This document shows, in pieces, positions 40,860 through 50,500 of a DNA stretch of 64,000 nucleotides. The notes beneath the pieces are model-generated. The model was not told the DNA's origin, ran no database searches, and saw nothing but the letters and a program-made list of their open reading frames with translations. The translations under genes and the position numbers were made by a program. Every line of letters begins with the position of its first letter. Within the stretch, counting starts at the first letter, position 1. Origin of the DNA: Paractinoplanes atraurantiacus (GTDB lineage Bacteria; Actinomycetota; Actinomycetes; Mycobacteriales; Micromonosporaceae); contig NZ_OBDY01000005.1 of assembly GCF_900215205.1 (NCBI RefSeq), positions 316,261-380,260 on the forward strand, given 5' to 3'.

Positions 40860-43800
40860 ATGGCAGGAAAGCTGTTCGCGCTACTGGTCGGCATCGACCA
40901 CTACCTGTCGAACGAAGCGCCCACCCTGTCGGGCTGCGTCAACGACATCGACCGGCTGGCCGCGGTTCTGCAGTCGAGCGGGGCGCCGCCGGGCGGCACC
41001 GAGCTGGTGCTGCGGACGCTGCGCGACGCCGAGGCGACCCGGGCCGAGATCATCGCCGCCTTCCGCGCCCATCTCGGGCAGGCCGGCCCGGACGACATCG
41101 CCTTGTTCTCCTTCTCCGGCCACGGCTCGCAGGGCGTGGCCCCACCCGAGTTCGCGCGGATCGAGCAGGATCTGCTCCTGGAGACCCTGGTCTGTCACGA
41201 CAGCCGGACCCCGGGTGTCCGCGATCTGGCCGACAAGGAGCTGGCCAAGCTCATCCACGAGGTGTCCCAGTCGGGGGCCTCGGTCGTGGTCATCCTCGAC
41301 GCCTGCCACGCGGCCAACGGCACGCGGGAGCCCGGCCCGGGCGTACGCCGGGCCCCGGTCGACGAGAGTCCCCGCCCGCTCGACTCGTTCATCGTCGACC
41401 CGGACGAGCTTGTGAAGCTGGGCGCGGCCGGCCCGTCCGGCTGGACGCCGGGACGCCACCTGCTGCTCGCGGCCTGCCGAGCCGACGAGGAGGCCAAGGA
41501 GATCTGGGTCAACGCCCGCAAGTGCGGCGTCTTCTCGTACTACCTGGCCAAGACGCTGTCCGAGGCGGCGCGCGATCTCACCTACCGGGAGGTCTTCACC
41601 CGTACGGCCGCCCTGGTCCGCACCCGGGTCCGCGATCAGAACCCGCAACTCGAGGCGGTCCGGGTGGCCGACTTCGACCAGATCTTCCTGGGCGGCGCCG
41701 GCAACCGCTCGCCGCATTTCTCGGTCACCTGGAACGACGACTTCGGCTGGGTGGTGGACGCGGGCGCGGTGCACGGCATCCCGGCTCCGGACGGCGCCGA
41801 GACGACCGCCTTCGCGCTCTTCCCGCCGGGCACACCGGAGGACGAGTTGCACGACCTCGCGGGGGCGAGCGGACGGGCAGTCGTGCGCCGTGTCCAGCCC
41901 GGTTTCAGCGCGGTCGATCTGAAGCCCACCCAACCCGACCGCACCCAGACCTGGACGGCCGTGGTGACGACGTCACCGCTGGTCCGAATGCCGGTCGTGC
42001 TCGACGGCGACGCCGCGCTGCTGCAAGCCGCGCGCGATCTCCTGACGCCGTCGCTGTTCGTGCGGGAGGCGGCGGACGGCGAGGCCGAGTACGGGCTGAC
42101 CGCCACCGGCGGCGGCTACGAGATCCGGCGCCTGCCCGACGGGCAACCGGTCGCGCCCCGCCTGACCGGCGCCGACGCCGCGGTCGGCTCGCTCGAGCAC
42201 ATCGCGCGCTGGCGCCGGGTGGCCGACCTCGGCAACCGCAGCGCCCTGGCCACCACCAACGTGAAGCTCCGCATCCACGCGTGGAACGACGAGATCGCGG
42301 CGCTCGGCGGCGACCCGCCCGAGCTGCCGGTCGACGGGGAGCTCCGGCTGGCCTACGAGTTCCGGCAGGGCGCGTGGCGGCCGCCGCGCATCAAGATCTC
42401 CCTGGAGAACACCGGAAGTCAGGCGCTCTATTGCAGCGTGCTGGTCATGCCGGAGACGTACTCCATCGTGTCCGGTCTCTACCCGTCCGGACGGGTGCGC
42501 CTGGCACCGGGCGAGCGCGCGTGGGCCAACGACGACCTGCCACTTCGGGTCAGCGTGCCCGACGAGTTCGCCCGGCTCGGCGTGGTGACCCTCGACCACA
42601 TCGTGAAGCTGGTGGTGAGCACCGGCGACGCCGACATGACCGTGCTCGACCAGTCCGACCTGAGCCAGTTGGAGCGGCCGGTGCTCAACCGGGCGCTCGA
42701 CCCGCCGCTGAGCACGCTCGACCGGCTCCTGCGCCGGGTCCAGCTGCGCCACTTCGAGCCCGAGGCGAGGGAGCCGATCGCGGACTGGGCGGCCGGCGAG
42801 ATCAAGGTGACCGTGGTCCGGCCGCGTGAGGCGGTGCCGGTGCCGGCGGCCGGCGGCGAGGCCGAGCTGGCCCCGGCGGTGGTCCTCATCGGACATAACG
42901 CCCTCGCGGGGGCGAGCGCCCGGCTCACCACCGAGGATCTGGCCACCCGGGAGGTGCGCGGTCCGGCGCTGCCGCCGCTGCTGCGCGACAGTCCGGCCGC
43001 CCATCTGGTCGAGTTCCTCGTCACCGGCAGCGGCATGGCCGGCCCGAGCGTGCTCGAGCTCGCCGTTCCCCCGGGCTTCGACCATCGCGGCGTCACCGCC
43101 GACGAGCCGCTCGTGCTGCGGGCCGGGATTCCGCTGGCCGAGGGCGAGGAGCTGCTGCCGATCGGCCGGTTGCTTCCGCTCGGCGACGCCCGCCCGGTGG
43201 ACGGCGGCGCCGAGGTGCGGCTCGTCCGGCTGCCCGCGGCGGGGCCGGACGGCGTGATCCGGGTCTACTTCCGGCGATTGACCGGAACCCCGGCGCCTCC
43301 GGGCGGCCTCGCGGTCGCCGAGCGCGGGCCGGACGGCGTGGTGACGTACGAGCGGGAACCCGGACTGATCCGGCAGAGGGTCGGCGCGGCTTCGTCGATA
43401 CGCCTCTTCGTACCCGGGCTTGTCGGCGACTCCCGCGATCTGCCCGGTGCGGAGGCGGGCGAGCTGCTGCTGACCTTCGACCATTCGTGCCCCGACGTCG
43501 AGGTGCAGACGTGCGCGACGGCCCTGGCCGCCGCGCTGGCCGACGCCGGGCTCGAACCCGGTCACGGCCGCCCGCTGCACGTGGTCGCCCACTCGGTCGG
43601 CGGCCTGATCGCCCGCTGGTTCATCGAGAAGGCCGGCGGCGCCCAGGTGGTGACCAGCCTGACCATGCTCGGCACCCCGAACGCCGGCGTCTCCTGGCCG
43701 CGGTTGCCGGAATGGGCCACCCTGGCCCTGGCCCTCGGCCTCAACCGGCTCACCACGATGACCTGGCCGCCGGAAGCGCTGTCGGCCCTGCTGGCGCTGG

Positions 43801-44177
43801 GCCGCCGCGAGGATCCCAAGGCGGGCCACCAGTTGCGGCCCGACTCGGAGCTGCTGCGGGAGCTGGCCGCGAGCCCCGACCCGGGCGTTCCCTACCTCGC
43901 CGTGGCCGGCACCGCGTCCACCCTGGCCGGCGCCGTCGACAAGCAGGACGACGGCAGCACCACAGTGGGCCGGTTGCTCGACCGCCTGCGCCTGCCCGGT
44001 GTCAGCGACATCGCCGCCCTCGCGTTCCTGCGCGCCCCCAACGACCTGCTGGTCAGCGAGGACAGCGCCACCCGGCTGCCGGACGGACGCCAGCCGGTGC
44101 CGGTGGCGCTGCGGGCGGACTGCGACCATCTGACCTATCCCGGGCTCACCTATCCCGGGATGGCGCCCCCGCCCTGA
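40860..44177 (+). CDS. Caspase-like protease fused to a C-terminal lipase/alpha-beta hydrolase domain
   Basis: The 1105-residue protein starts with a metacaspase/caspase domain: KLFALLVGIDHYLSNEAPTL, the His motif SFSGHGSQG (His88) and the Cys motif ILDACHAANG (Cys149). The middle part (residues ~280-800) is a beta-rich region of unknown fold. The C-terminal third resembles a PGAP1/lipase hydrolase: FVPGLVGDSRDLP, LHVVAHSVGGLIARWF (Ser912), RAPNDLLV (Asp1062) and CDHLTYPG (His1090). GAGGAGGAG precedes the ATG. There is no signal peptide. A protease joined to a membrane-active lipase suggests a cell-death or antagonism effector that is activated by cleavage. Confidence 0.85.
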   Translation: MAGKLFALLVGIDHYLSNEAPTLSGCVNDIDRLAAVLQSSGAPPGGTELVLRTLRDAEATRAEIIAAFRAHLGQAGPDDIALFSFSGHGSQGVAPPEFARIEQDLLLETLVCHDSRTPGVRDLADKELAKLIHEVSQSGASVVVILDACHAANGTREPGPGVRRAPVDESPRPLDSFIVDPDELVKLGAAGPSGWTPGRHLLLAACRADEEAKEIWVNARKCGVFSYYLAKTLSEAARDLTYREVFTRTAALVRTRVRDQNPQLEAVRVADFDQIFLGGAGNRSPHFSVTWNDDFGWVVDAGAVHGIPAPDGAETTAFALFPPGTPEDELHDLAGASGRAVVRRVQPGFSAVDLKPTQPDRTQTWTAVVTTSPLVRMPVVLDGDAALLQAARDLLTPSLFVREAADGEAEYGLTATGGGYEIRRLPDGQPVAPRLTGADAAVGSLEHIARWRRVADLGNRSALATTNVKLRIHAWNDEIAALGGDPPELPVDGELRLAYEFRQGAWRPPRIKISLENTGSQALYCSVLVMPETYSIVSGLYPSGRVRLAPGERAWANDDLPLRVSVPDEFARLGVVTLDHIVKLVVSTGDADMTVLDQSDLSQLERPVLNRALDPPLSTLDRLLRRVQLRHFEPEAREPIADWAAGEIKVTVVRPREAVPVPAAGGEAELAPAVVLIGHNALAGASARLTTEDLATREVRGPALPPLLRDSPAAHLVEFLVTGSGMAGPSVLELAVPPGFDHRGVTADEPLVLRAGIPLAEGEELLPIGRLLPLGDARPVDGGAEVRLVRLPAAGPDGVIRVYFRRLTGTPAPPGGLAVAERGPDGVVTYEREPGLIRQRVGAASSIRLFVPGLVGDSRDLPGAEAGELLLTFDHSCPDVEVQTCATALAAALADAGLEPGHGRPLHVVAHSVGGLIARWFIEKAGGAQVVTSLTMLGTPNAGVSWPRLPEWATLALALGLNRLTTMTWPPEALSALLALGRREDPKAGHQLRPDSELLRELAASPDPGVPYLAVAGTASTLAGAVDKQDDGSTTVGRLLDRLRLPGVSDIAALAFLRAPNDLLVSEDSATRLPDGRQPVPVALRADCDHLTYPGLTYPGMAPPP

Positions 44178-44416
44178 GGCGGCTCCTGCGGGGTGTCCAT
44201 GTGCACGCTGCGGCCATCCTCGACGATGAGGATGGTCGTGACGGCCTCGGGCCGGATGATGTACTGCCCGATCACCTTGTCCTCCTTGTTGAGGACCGGC
44301 AGCACGATGTACGTGGTGCCGAGTTCGGCGGCGCTGTTGAGCCGGTGGATCAGATCGTCGGGATCGACGGCGACCTTCACCGGCTCGTCGCACCCGTTGA
44401 CGCGAATCACGGCCAT
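44150..44416 (-). CDS. Small conserved-looking protein of unknown function
   Basis: The ATG at 44416 has GGAGG upstream and opens an 88-residue protein (MAVIRVNGCDEPVKVAVDPD, LIHRLNSAAELGTTYIVLPV, LNKEDKVIGQYIIRPEAVTT) with alternating beta strands, probably a small beta-barrel or ubiquitin-like fold. Its last 28 bases overlap the end of the caspase-lipase gene on the other strand. No family is recognised; its position suggests a modifier, substrate or inhibitor of the neighbouring proteases. Confidence 0.65.
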   Translation of the reverse strand: MAVIRVNGCDEPVKVAVDPDDLIHRLNSAAELGTTYIVLPVLNKEDKVIGQYIIRPEAVTTILIVEDGRSVHMDTPQEPPQGGGAIPG

Positions 44417-44486
44417 GAGATCTTCCTCCTGATCGATTGACGGGAACCGGTAAACACATTCGCAGAACAACGCCGTTCGGCACATC

Positions 44487-44499
44487 GGGAGAATTCCCG
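44487..44499 (+). promoter_or_regulatory. GGGAGAATTCCCG box upstream of the LuxR/ATPase gene
   Basis: The dyad (extended TCGGGA...TCCCGA) lies 81 bases before the ATG at 44580, preceded by CACA and followed by AGTGCGG, matching the context of the box before the caspase-lipase gene. Confidence 0.5.
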
Positions 44500-44579
44500 A
44501 GTGCGGACGCGTGAACGCCTTAGATCACCGGAAAGCGATATGCTCGCCTCCGGCAAAGGCGCTGCTAATGGGAGGTCCC

Positions 44580-47537
44580 ATGACCTCACGTGACGATCTC
44601 GTGGGCCGCCGGGCCGAGTCGGCCCGGCTCGTCGACGCCCTGGCCGCCGCGGCCGGCGGCCGTCCGTCCACGGTGCTGCTGAGCGGCGAGGCCGGTGTCG
44701 GCAAGACGGCCCTCCTGCGTGCCTTCGCCGACGGCGCCGAGGCCTCCGGCGCCCGGGTCCTGACCGGCGCCTGCGTCGATCTCTCGTCGGGCGATCTGCC
44801 GTACGTCCCGGTGGTCGAGGCCCTGCGATCGCTGGTCCGCGACGCCGGTGAGCAGGATGTTCGCCGGCTGGCCGGCCCCGGCTGGTCCTCGCTGGCCCGG
44901 ATGGCGCCCTTCCTGGGCGAGCCGGAGGAGGGCACTGCCGGCGGGGCCGACGCGCGGGTGCACATGTTCGAGGCGATCCTGGAGCTGCTGCGCCGGCTCG
45001 GCCAGGAGCGGCCGGTGGTCCTGATCTGCGAGGACCTGCACTGGGCCGACCGCTCGACGCTCGACCTGCTCGCCTTCCTGGTCCGCATGATCACCGACGA
45101 ACGGCTCCTGCTGCTGATCACCTATCGCAGCAATGATCTCGAACCGCGTCATCCCCTGCGCCCGTTGATCGTGGAATTCGAGCGGTCCCGCCGAGTGGAT
45201 CACCTACGTCTCCGGCCTTTCGATCACGACGAGTCCGTGCAATTCGTGATCGGCCGAAGTGTCGGATCACTGACTCCCGTACAGCTGGAACGCACCATTT
45301 CCCTCGCCGAAGGAAACGCGTTCTTCCTGGAGGAAATGGTGGTTTCCGGCGCCGCCGCCACCGAGCCCGGCGACCGGCTGCCGGCCTCGCTCAGCGACAT
45401 GGTGCTGACCCGGGTCGAACCGCTGAGCGCCGAGGCGCAGGAGGTGCTGCGGGCGGCCGCGGCCGCCGGGCGCTACGTCGGCCACCGGCTGCTGGCCACC
45501 GCCTGCGACCTGCCCGAGCGCTCGCTGCTGACCGCGCTGCGCGAGTGCACCACCCGGCAGCTGCTGACCGAGGGGCCGCAGCCGTACTCGTACGCGTTCC
45601 GGCACGCCCTCGTGCGCGAGGCCGTCTACGGCGATCTGCTGCCCGGCGAGCGGATGCGCCTGCACGCCGCGATCGCCACCGCGCTCAGCGGCGAGCAGGC
45701 GGCGGCCGGCGAGCTGGCCCACCACTGGTTCCAGGCCGGCGACCGCGAGCGGGCCTTCACCACGTCGCTGCGGGCCGCGGCCGAGGCGGCCACCGCCTGC
45801 GCCTTCGCCGAGAGCGACCGGCTCTACGAGCGCGCCCTCCAGCTGTGGGGCGAGGTCGGCGACCCCGAGGCGCTGGGCGGCGCGGCGCACGCCGAGGTGC
45901 TGCGCCGGGCGGCCGACGCGGCGCGCTGGGCCGGCGACCTGGCCCGCGCGCTGTCCCGGGCCGGGGCGGCGCTCGACGAGGAGGCCGACCCGGCCGGCCG
46001 CGCCGCCCTGCTCGAGCGGCTGGGCCGCTACCGCTGGGAGACCGGCGACAGCGAGGGCACGCTGCGGGCCTACGCCGAGGCCGACGCCCTGCTCGCGGAC
46101 GGGCCGCCGTCGCCGCTGCGGGCCCGCGTCCACGCCGACCTGGCCACCACCCACCTGCGCAACGGGCGGTACGCGCTGGGCCGGCGGCTGGGCGCCGAGG
46201 CCGTCGCGATGGCGCGGGCGGTGGATGCCGTGGCCGAGGAGGGGCAGGCCCTCAACCCGCTGGGCATCGGCTTGACCATGACCGGCGACCCGGACGGCGG
46301 GGTGGCGGCCATCCGGCGGGCGGTCGAGATCGCGCGGGCCGGCGGGCACCTCGACGACCTGCACCGGGCGTACGTCAATCTGACCTTCGTGCTGGCCAAC
46401 GTGGGCCGCCGGGCCGACGCGCTCGAGGTGGCCCAGCACGGCATAGTCCACGTGCGCCGCCTCGGTCTGGAGTGGACGGCGGGCGGGGTGCTGGTCTCGA
46501 ACGCGGCGACGTTGCAGGCCGAGCTGGGCCGGTGGGACGAGGCCGAGCGGACGGCCGTCGAGGCGCTCGACCACGACCTGCCGACCCGCTCGACGCTCTA
46601 TCTGCGCCTGCTGCTGGCCGGTCTGGAGATCGCCCGGGGCCGGTTCGACCGCGCCGAGCATCTCATCGGCTCGGCGCAGGAAACCATGCGGCGCCTCGAC
46701 GAGTCGGAGTACAGCACCGACATCCACACCTGCCTGGCCGAGATCGCGATCTGGCGGCGGGACCATCACGGGGCCCGGCGCGCGGTCGCCGACGGCCTGC
46801 GCGCGGTTCAGGACTCCGAGGATCAACTTCAGCAATTGCGGTTGTACGGGCTGGGGCTGCGGGCCGAGGCGGACGAGGCGCAACGGCTGGCCGCGCTCGG
46901 CCGGGACGTCTCGGCGGTGCGGGAGGCGGCCGGCGACCTGGCCGCCCGGGCGGCGAAGCTGGCGCCGGACGGCGGCGCCGGGCCGCTGCTGCCCGACGTG
47001 CCGCTGCTGGCCCGGCTCTGCCAGGCCGAGCGGCTGCGGGCCGAGGGCGCCGACGACCCCGGCGAGTGGGCCTGGATCGCCGAGGGCTGGGAAGGCCTCG
47101 ACCGTCCCTACCCGGCCGCCTACGGCCATTGGCGCCGGGCCGACGCGCTGCTGGCCACCGCCGTTCCCGACCGGGCGGCGGCCGCCGGGGCGCTGCGGGC
47201 CGGCCACCGCATCGCCTCCGGGCTCGGCGCCTTCTGCCTGCTGCGCGAGCTCGACGCCCTGGCCCAACGGGCCCGGATCGATCCGGGCGGGCCGGACGAC
47301 GGCCCGGCCGCGGGCGGGTCCGAGCCGATCCCGTTCCGCCTCACCCGGCGCGAGCTCCAGGTGTTGCAAGAGCTCGGCAAGGGCTCGAGCAACCGGCAGA
47401 TCGCCCGGCAGCTGTTCATCGCCGAGAAGACGGCGAGCGTGCACGTGTCCAACATCCTGACCAAGCTCGGCGTGGCCAGCCGGGGCGAGGCCGCGGCGAT
47501 GGCCTACCGCGCCGGGCTCGTCCCCCGCGACGGCTGA
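44580..47537 (+). CDS. LAL/MalT-type LuxR regulator with AAA ATPase domain
   Basis: The ATG at 44580 has GGAGG upstream. The 985-residue protein has an N-terminal ATPase (DDLVGRRAESARLVDALAAA; Walker A GEAGVGKT, residues 36-43; Walker B VVLICEDLHWAD), a long TPR-like helical region and a C-terminal LuxR HTH (LTRRELQVLQELGKGSSNRQ, ASVHVSNILTKLGVASRGEA). Such regulators bind ATP and an inducer and then activate transcription. It is 48 bases upstream of the CHAT gene on the same strand and probably co-transcribed with it, and has a shared box in its own leader. Confidence 0.92.
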   Translation: MTSRDDLVGRRAESARLVDALAAAAGGRPSTVLLSGEAGVGKTALLRAFADGAEASGARVLTGACVDLSSGDLPYVPVVEALRSLVRDAGEQDVRRLAGPGWSSLARMAPFLGEPEEGTAGGADARVHMFEAILELLRRLGQERPVVLICEDLHWADRSTLDLLAFLVRMITDERLLLLITYRSNDLEPRHPLRPLIVEFERSRRVDHLRLRPFDHDESVQFVIGRSVGSLTPVQLERTISLAEGNAFFLEEMVVSGAAATEPGDRLPASLSDMVLTRVEPLSAEAQEVLRAAAAAGRYVGHRLLATACDLPERSLLTALRECTTRQLLTEGPQPYSYAFRHALVREAVYGDLLPGERMRLHAAIATALSGEQAAAGELAHHWFQAGDRERAFTTSLRAAAEAATACAFAESDRLYERALQLWGEVGDPEALGGAAHAEVLRRAADAARWAGDLARALSRAGAALDEEADPAGRAALLERLGRYRWETGDSEGTLRAYAEADALLADGPPSPLRARVHADLATTHLRNGRYALGRRLGAEAVAMARAVDAVAEEGQALNPLGIGLTMTGDPDGGVAAIRRAVEIARAGGHLDDLHRAYVNLTFVLANVGRRADALEVAQHGIVHVRRLGLEWTAGGVLVSNAATLQAELGRWDEAERTAVEALDHDLPTRSTLYLRLLLAGLEIARGRFDRAEHLIGSAQETMRRLDESEYSTDIHTCLAEIAIWRRDHHGARRAVADGLRAVQDSEDQLQQLRLYGLGLRAEADEAQRLAALGRDVSAVREAAGDLAARAAKLAPDGGAGPLLPDVPLLARLCQAERLRAEGADDPGEWAWIAEGWEGLDRPYPAAYGHWRRADALLATAVPDRAAAAGALRAGHRIASGLGAFCLLRELDALAQRARIDPGGPDDGPAAGGSEPIPFRLTRRELQVLQELGKGSSNRQIARQLFIAEKTASVHVSNILTKLGVASRGEAAAMAYRAGLVPRDG

Positions 47538-47572
47538 CGCTCTTCGTTCGTCCCCCGCGACGACTGACGCTC
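47518..47572 (+). repeat. 25-base direct repeat spanning the LuxR stop codon
   Basis: Bases 47518-47542 and 47548-47572 are identical at 24 of 25 positions with a 30-base period. The first copy holds the true stop (TGA at 47535-47537), the second repeats the same PRD-stop codon context. It is probably a replication-slippage duplication. Confidence 0.85.
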
Positions 47573-47585
47573 CCTGGAGGCTGCG

Positions 47586-50500
47586 ATGCTGCTGCGATTG
47601 GCTCTGCGCGAGGACTGGCGCGACCTGACGCCCTTCGAGGCCTCGGACGACCTGCTCGTGCTGGCCGCCGCCGCGATCAGCGCCGGCGAGCCGAAGCGGG
47701 CGCTCGCGCTGCTCGAGGCGGCCGAGCCCGGTCCGGTCGCCGGCGCGCTGTGGCATCTGGCCCGCGTGCAGGACCTGAACTGGTTCCCGGGCGGCGCCGG
47801 CGCGGCCGGCCTCGGCGACGTGGACTTCTCCCACCTGGTCGTGCCGGCCGAGGCGGCCGAGGCCACGCCGGCCAGCGACCTCGCCGCGTACGTGCTCGTG
47901 CACGTGGCGGCCGAGCTGCCGAGCCGCCGCAGCATCGCCCGGGACGGCCTCGCCCCGCAGATGGAGGCCGAGGCCATCGACGTGCTCATGCGGGTGCAGG
48001 AGACCGGCGAGCCGGAGGCGATCGCCCCGGCCGCCTACGTCCTGGCCAGCCTCCAGGGCCAGCCCGGCGGCGCGCTCGACCTGGCCCGCACGGCCTATCA
48101 GATCGCCGGCGACCAGGCCGGCGAGGCCGCCTGTGTGCTGGCCGAGGGCGACTGGCGGGCACACCCGTCCCGCCATCCGGAGCTGCTCGACGAAGACCTG
48201 GAGCCGCGCACCGCCGGCCAGTCAACGGCCCTGCTCGACCCGGCGGGGGCCGAGGAGCGCTACGCCGCCGCCGAGCAGCTCTACGCCGCGGCCGGCTCCG
48301 GCCGGGGCGCGGCCGCGGTCGCGCTGCGCCGGGCCCGGATCGCCCTGGCCGAGGGCGACGCGGGCCGGGCCGTGTCCCTTCTGGACTCGGCCGGCGAGCT
48401 GGCCGAGGCGGCCGGCGACGGTGCGCTGCGCGCGCTCGTCCTGGTCCAGCACGCGCTGGCCACCATCAGCGACGGCGGCCAGGTCGACGCCGACCGCGTC
48501 GCGGGCCGGGTCGCCGACTGGGCGGCGACAGTGGGCAGCTCGTCGTTCGCCCGCGGCCTGTGCCGGCTGGCCTACACCAAGGCCGGGCGCTGGCGTGCCG
48601 AGGACGTGGTGCGGGGCCAGCGTGCCCTGGCCGTCGCCGAGGCCATCGGCGGGCGCATCGGAGCCACGGCCGAGTCGGCCGCGTTCGACCGCGAGCGCGG
48701 CGAGCTCTACGTCGGCGCCAACTACCGTCCGGCCGCCCTGGTCTGGACGATGATGGCGGTCGCCGAGGCCCGGGCCGCGGCGACCGGCGAGCTCACCGTG
48801 CTCGACTGGGCCCGCCTGGCCGAGCGCCTGCTGCGCGCCAACCGCGACGCCAACGCGGCCGGCGACCCCGGTGTCCTGACCGAGGTCCGCGAACAGCTGG
48901 AGTGGCTCCTCACCCGCACGCCGGCCGTGCTTCCGGAGCCGGCCGACGGGGTGCTCGCGCCGGTGCGCGACACCATCACCGAGGCGGCCGTGCTGGTGCC
49001 GCTCTATCAGGGCGTGATCGCCCGGCTCGGCGGCGACCTGCCCGAGGCGGCCGGCCACTTCGCCGCGGCGCTGGCCGAGGCGCAACGGCTCGGCAACCCG
49101 CTGTTGCAGGCCGTGGTGCTGGGGACCATGCACCGCCGGGACGAGGCCGCGGCCGTCATCGAGCCCTTCCTCGACAGCTTCACGCCCGACATCGCGGCCA
49201 ACTTCCTGATCCGGCTGCACCGCTACGAGCAGGCCCTCGAGATCATCGAGCGGACCCCGCCCGAGGAGCTGGCGTCGCCGGAACGGCCGTGGGAGCCGGC
49301 CGCCCGGCACGCCGAGGCGCTGCTCGGCGTGGGCCGGGCCGCGCCGGCGGCCGAGCTCGCCACCGCCGCCATCGCCCGGTTCGAGGAGCACCTCGGTCTG
49401 CTGGCGCGGGACGTCCTGCGGGTCATGGCGACCGACGACAACACGGTGGCGGGTCTGTACGCCACCGGGGTGCGGGCGCACGCCGCCGCGGGCCGTACGG
49501 CCGAGAGTTTCCGGCTCGCCGACCGCTGCCGAGGGGCCTCGCTGCTCGACCTGCTCACCCCGAGCGCCACGGCCGGCGAGGAGGTCGCCGCGGCGGTCCG
49601 GGAATGGCATCGGGCCGGTGCTTCCTTCGGCCGTACGGTCGAACGCCTGGCCCGGTCCCGCAAGGACGGCGAGCCGGCGGTGACCCGGAACGACATGGTG
49701 GCGGCCGAACGGGAGCTCGACCGGGCCGAGGTCCGCATGATCACCGTGGCTCCCGAGCTGCGGCATCGCCACGTGCTGCCCGAGACGCCGTCACTGCCGG
49801 AGATCCAGGCCCGGCTCCGCCCCGGCACGCTGCTCATCGAGTGCCACGCCTTCGACGACGTGCTGACCTGCTGGGCCGTCACGGCCGACACGGCCCGCGT
49901 CGTCCAGCGGGACGCGCCGACCCCGGAGCTGACCGCGGCCGTCCGCCGGTTCCACCGGGCCGTCGAGGACAGGACCACTCCCCCGGGTCTGCGCGACGAC
50001 CTCGGGCGGCCGCTGGCCGAGTTGCTGCTCGGCCCGTTCGCGGCCGAGCTCGCCGGCAACGGCCGGGTGGTCGTGGTCCCGTACGGCGGCCTCTCGGTCC
50101 TGCCCGTGCATGTCCTGCCCTTCGGCGGCGACCTGCTGACCACCGGGCACGACGTGTCCTACCTGCCCTCCTCGTCCCTGCTGGCGTCCCCGGCGCCGAG
50201 CGCGGGAGCCGGCTCGCTGATCGTGGGCAACCCGGCCTACGCCCCCGACCGCGACCTGATGCGGCTGCCCGGCGCCGAGGTCGAGGCGGTGACCATCGCC
50301 CGCCTCCGCGGCCAGGAGGTGCTGCGCGGCGAGGAGGCGACCGGCAAGGCCGTGCTCGACCGCATGGTCACCGCCCGCGTGGTGCACCTGGCCACACACG
50401 GCTCCCTGGCCGAGGGCGCGCCGTACAGTGCCGAGCTCGCCCTGGCCGGCGCCGACAGCCTCACGGTGCCCGACCTGATGGGCCTGGGCACCACCATCGA

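Noticed and set aside
45267..48176. Long minus-strand ORF of 969 codons
   Set aside because: Antisense to the LuxR/ATPase and CHAT genes, with a biased composition (Gly/Arg/Gln/Val) and no ribosome site.
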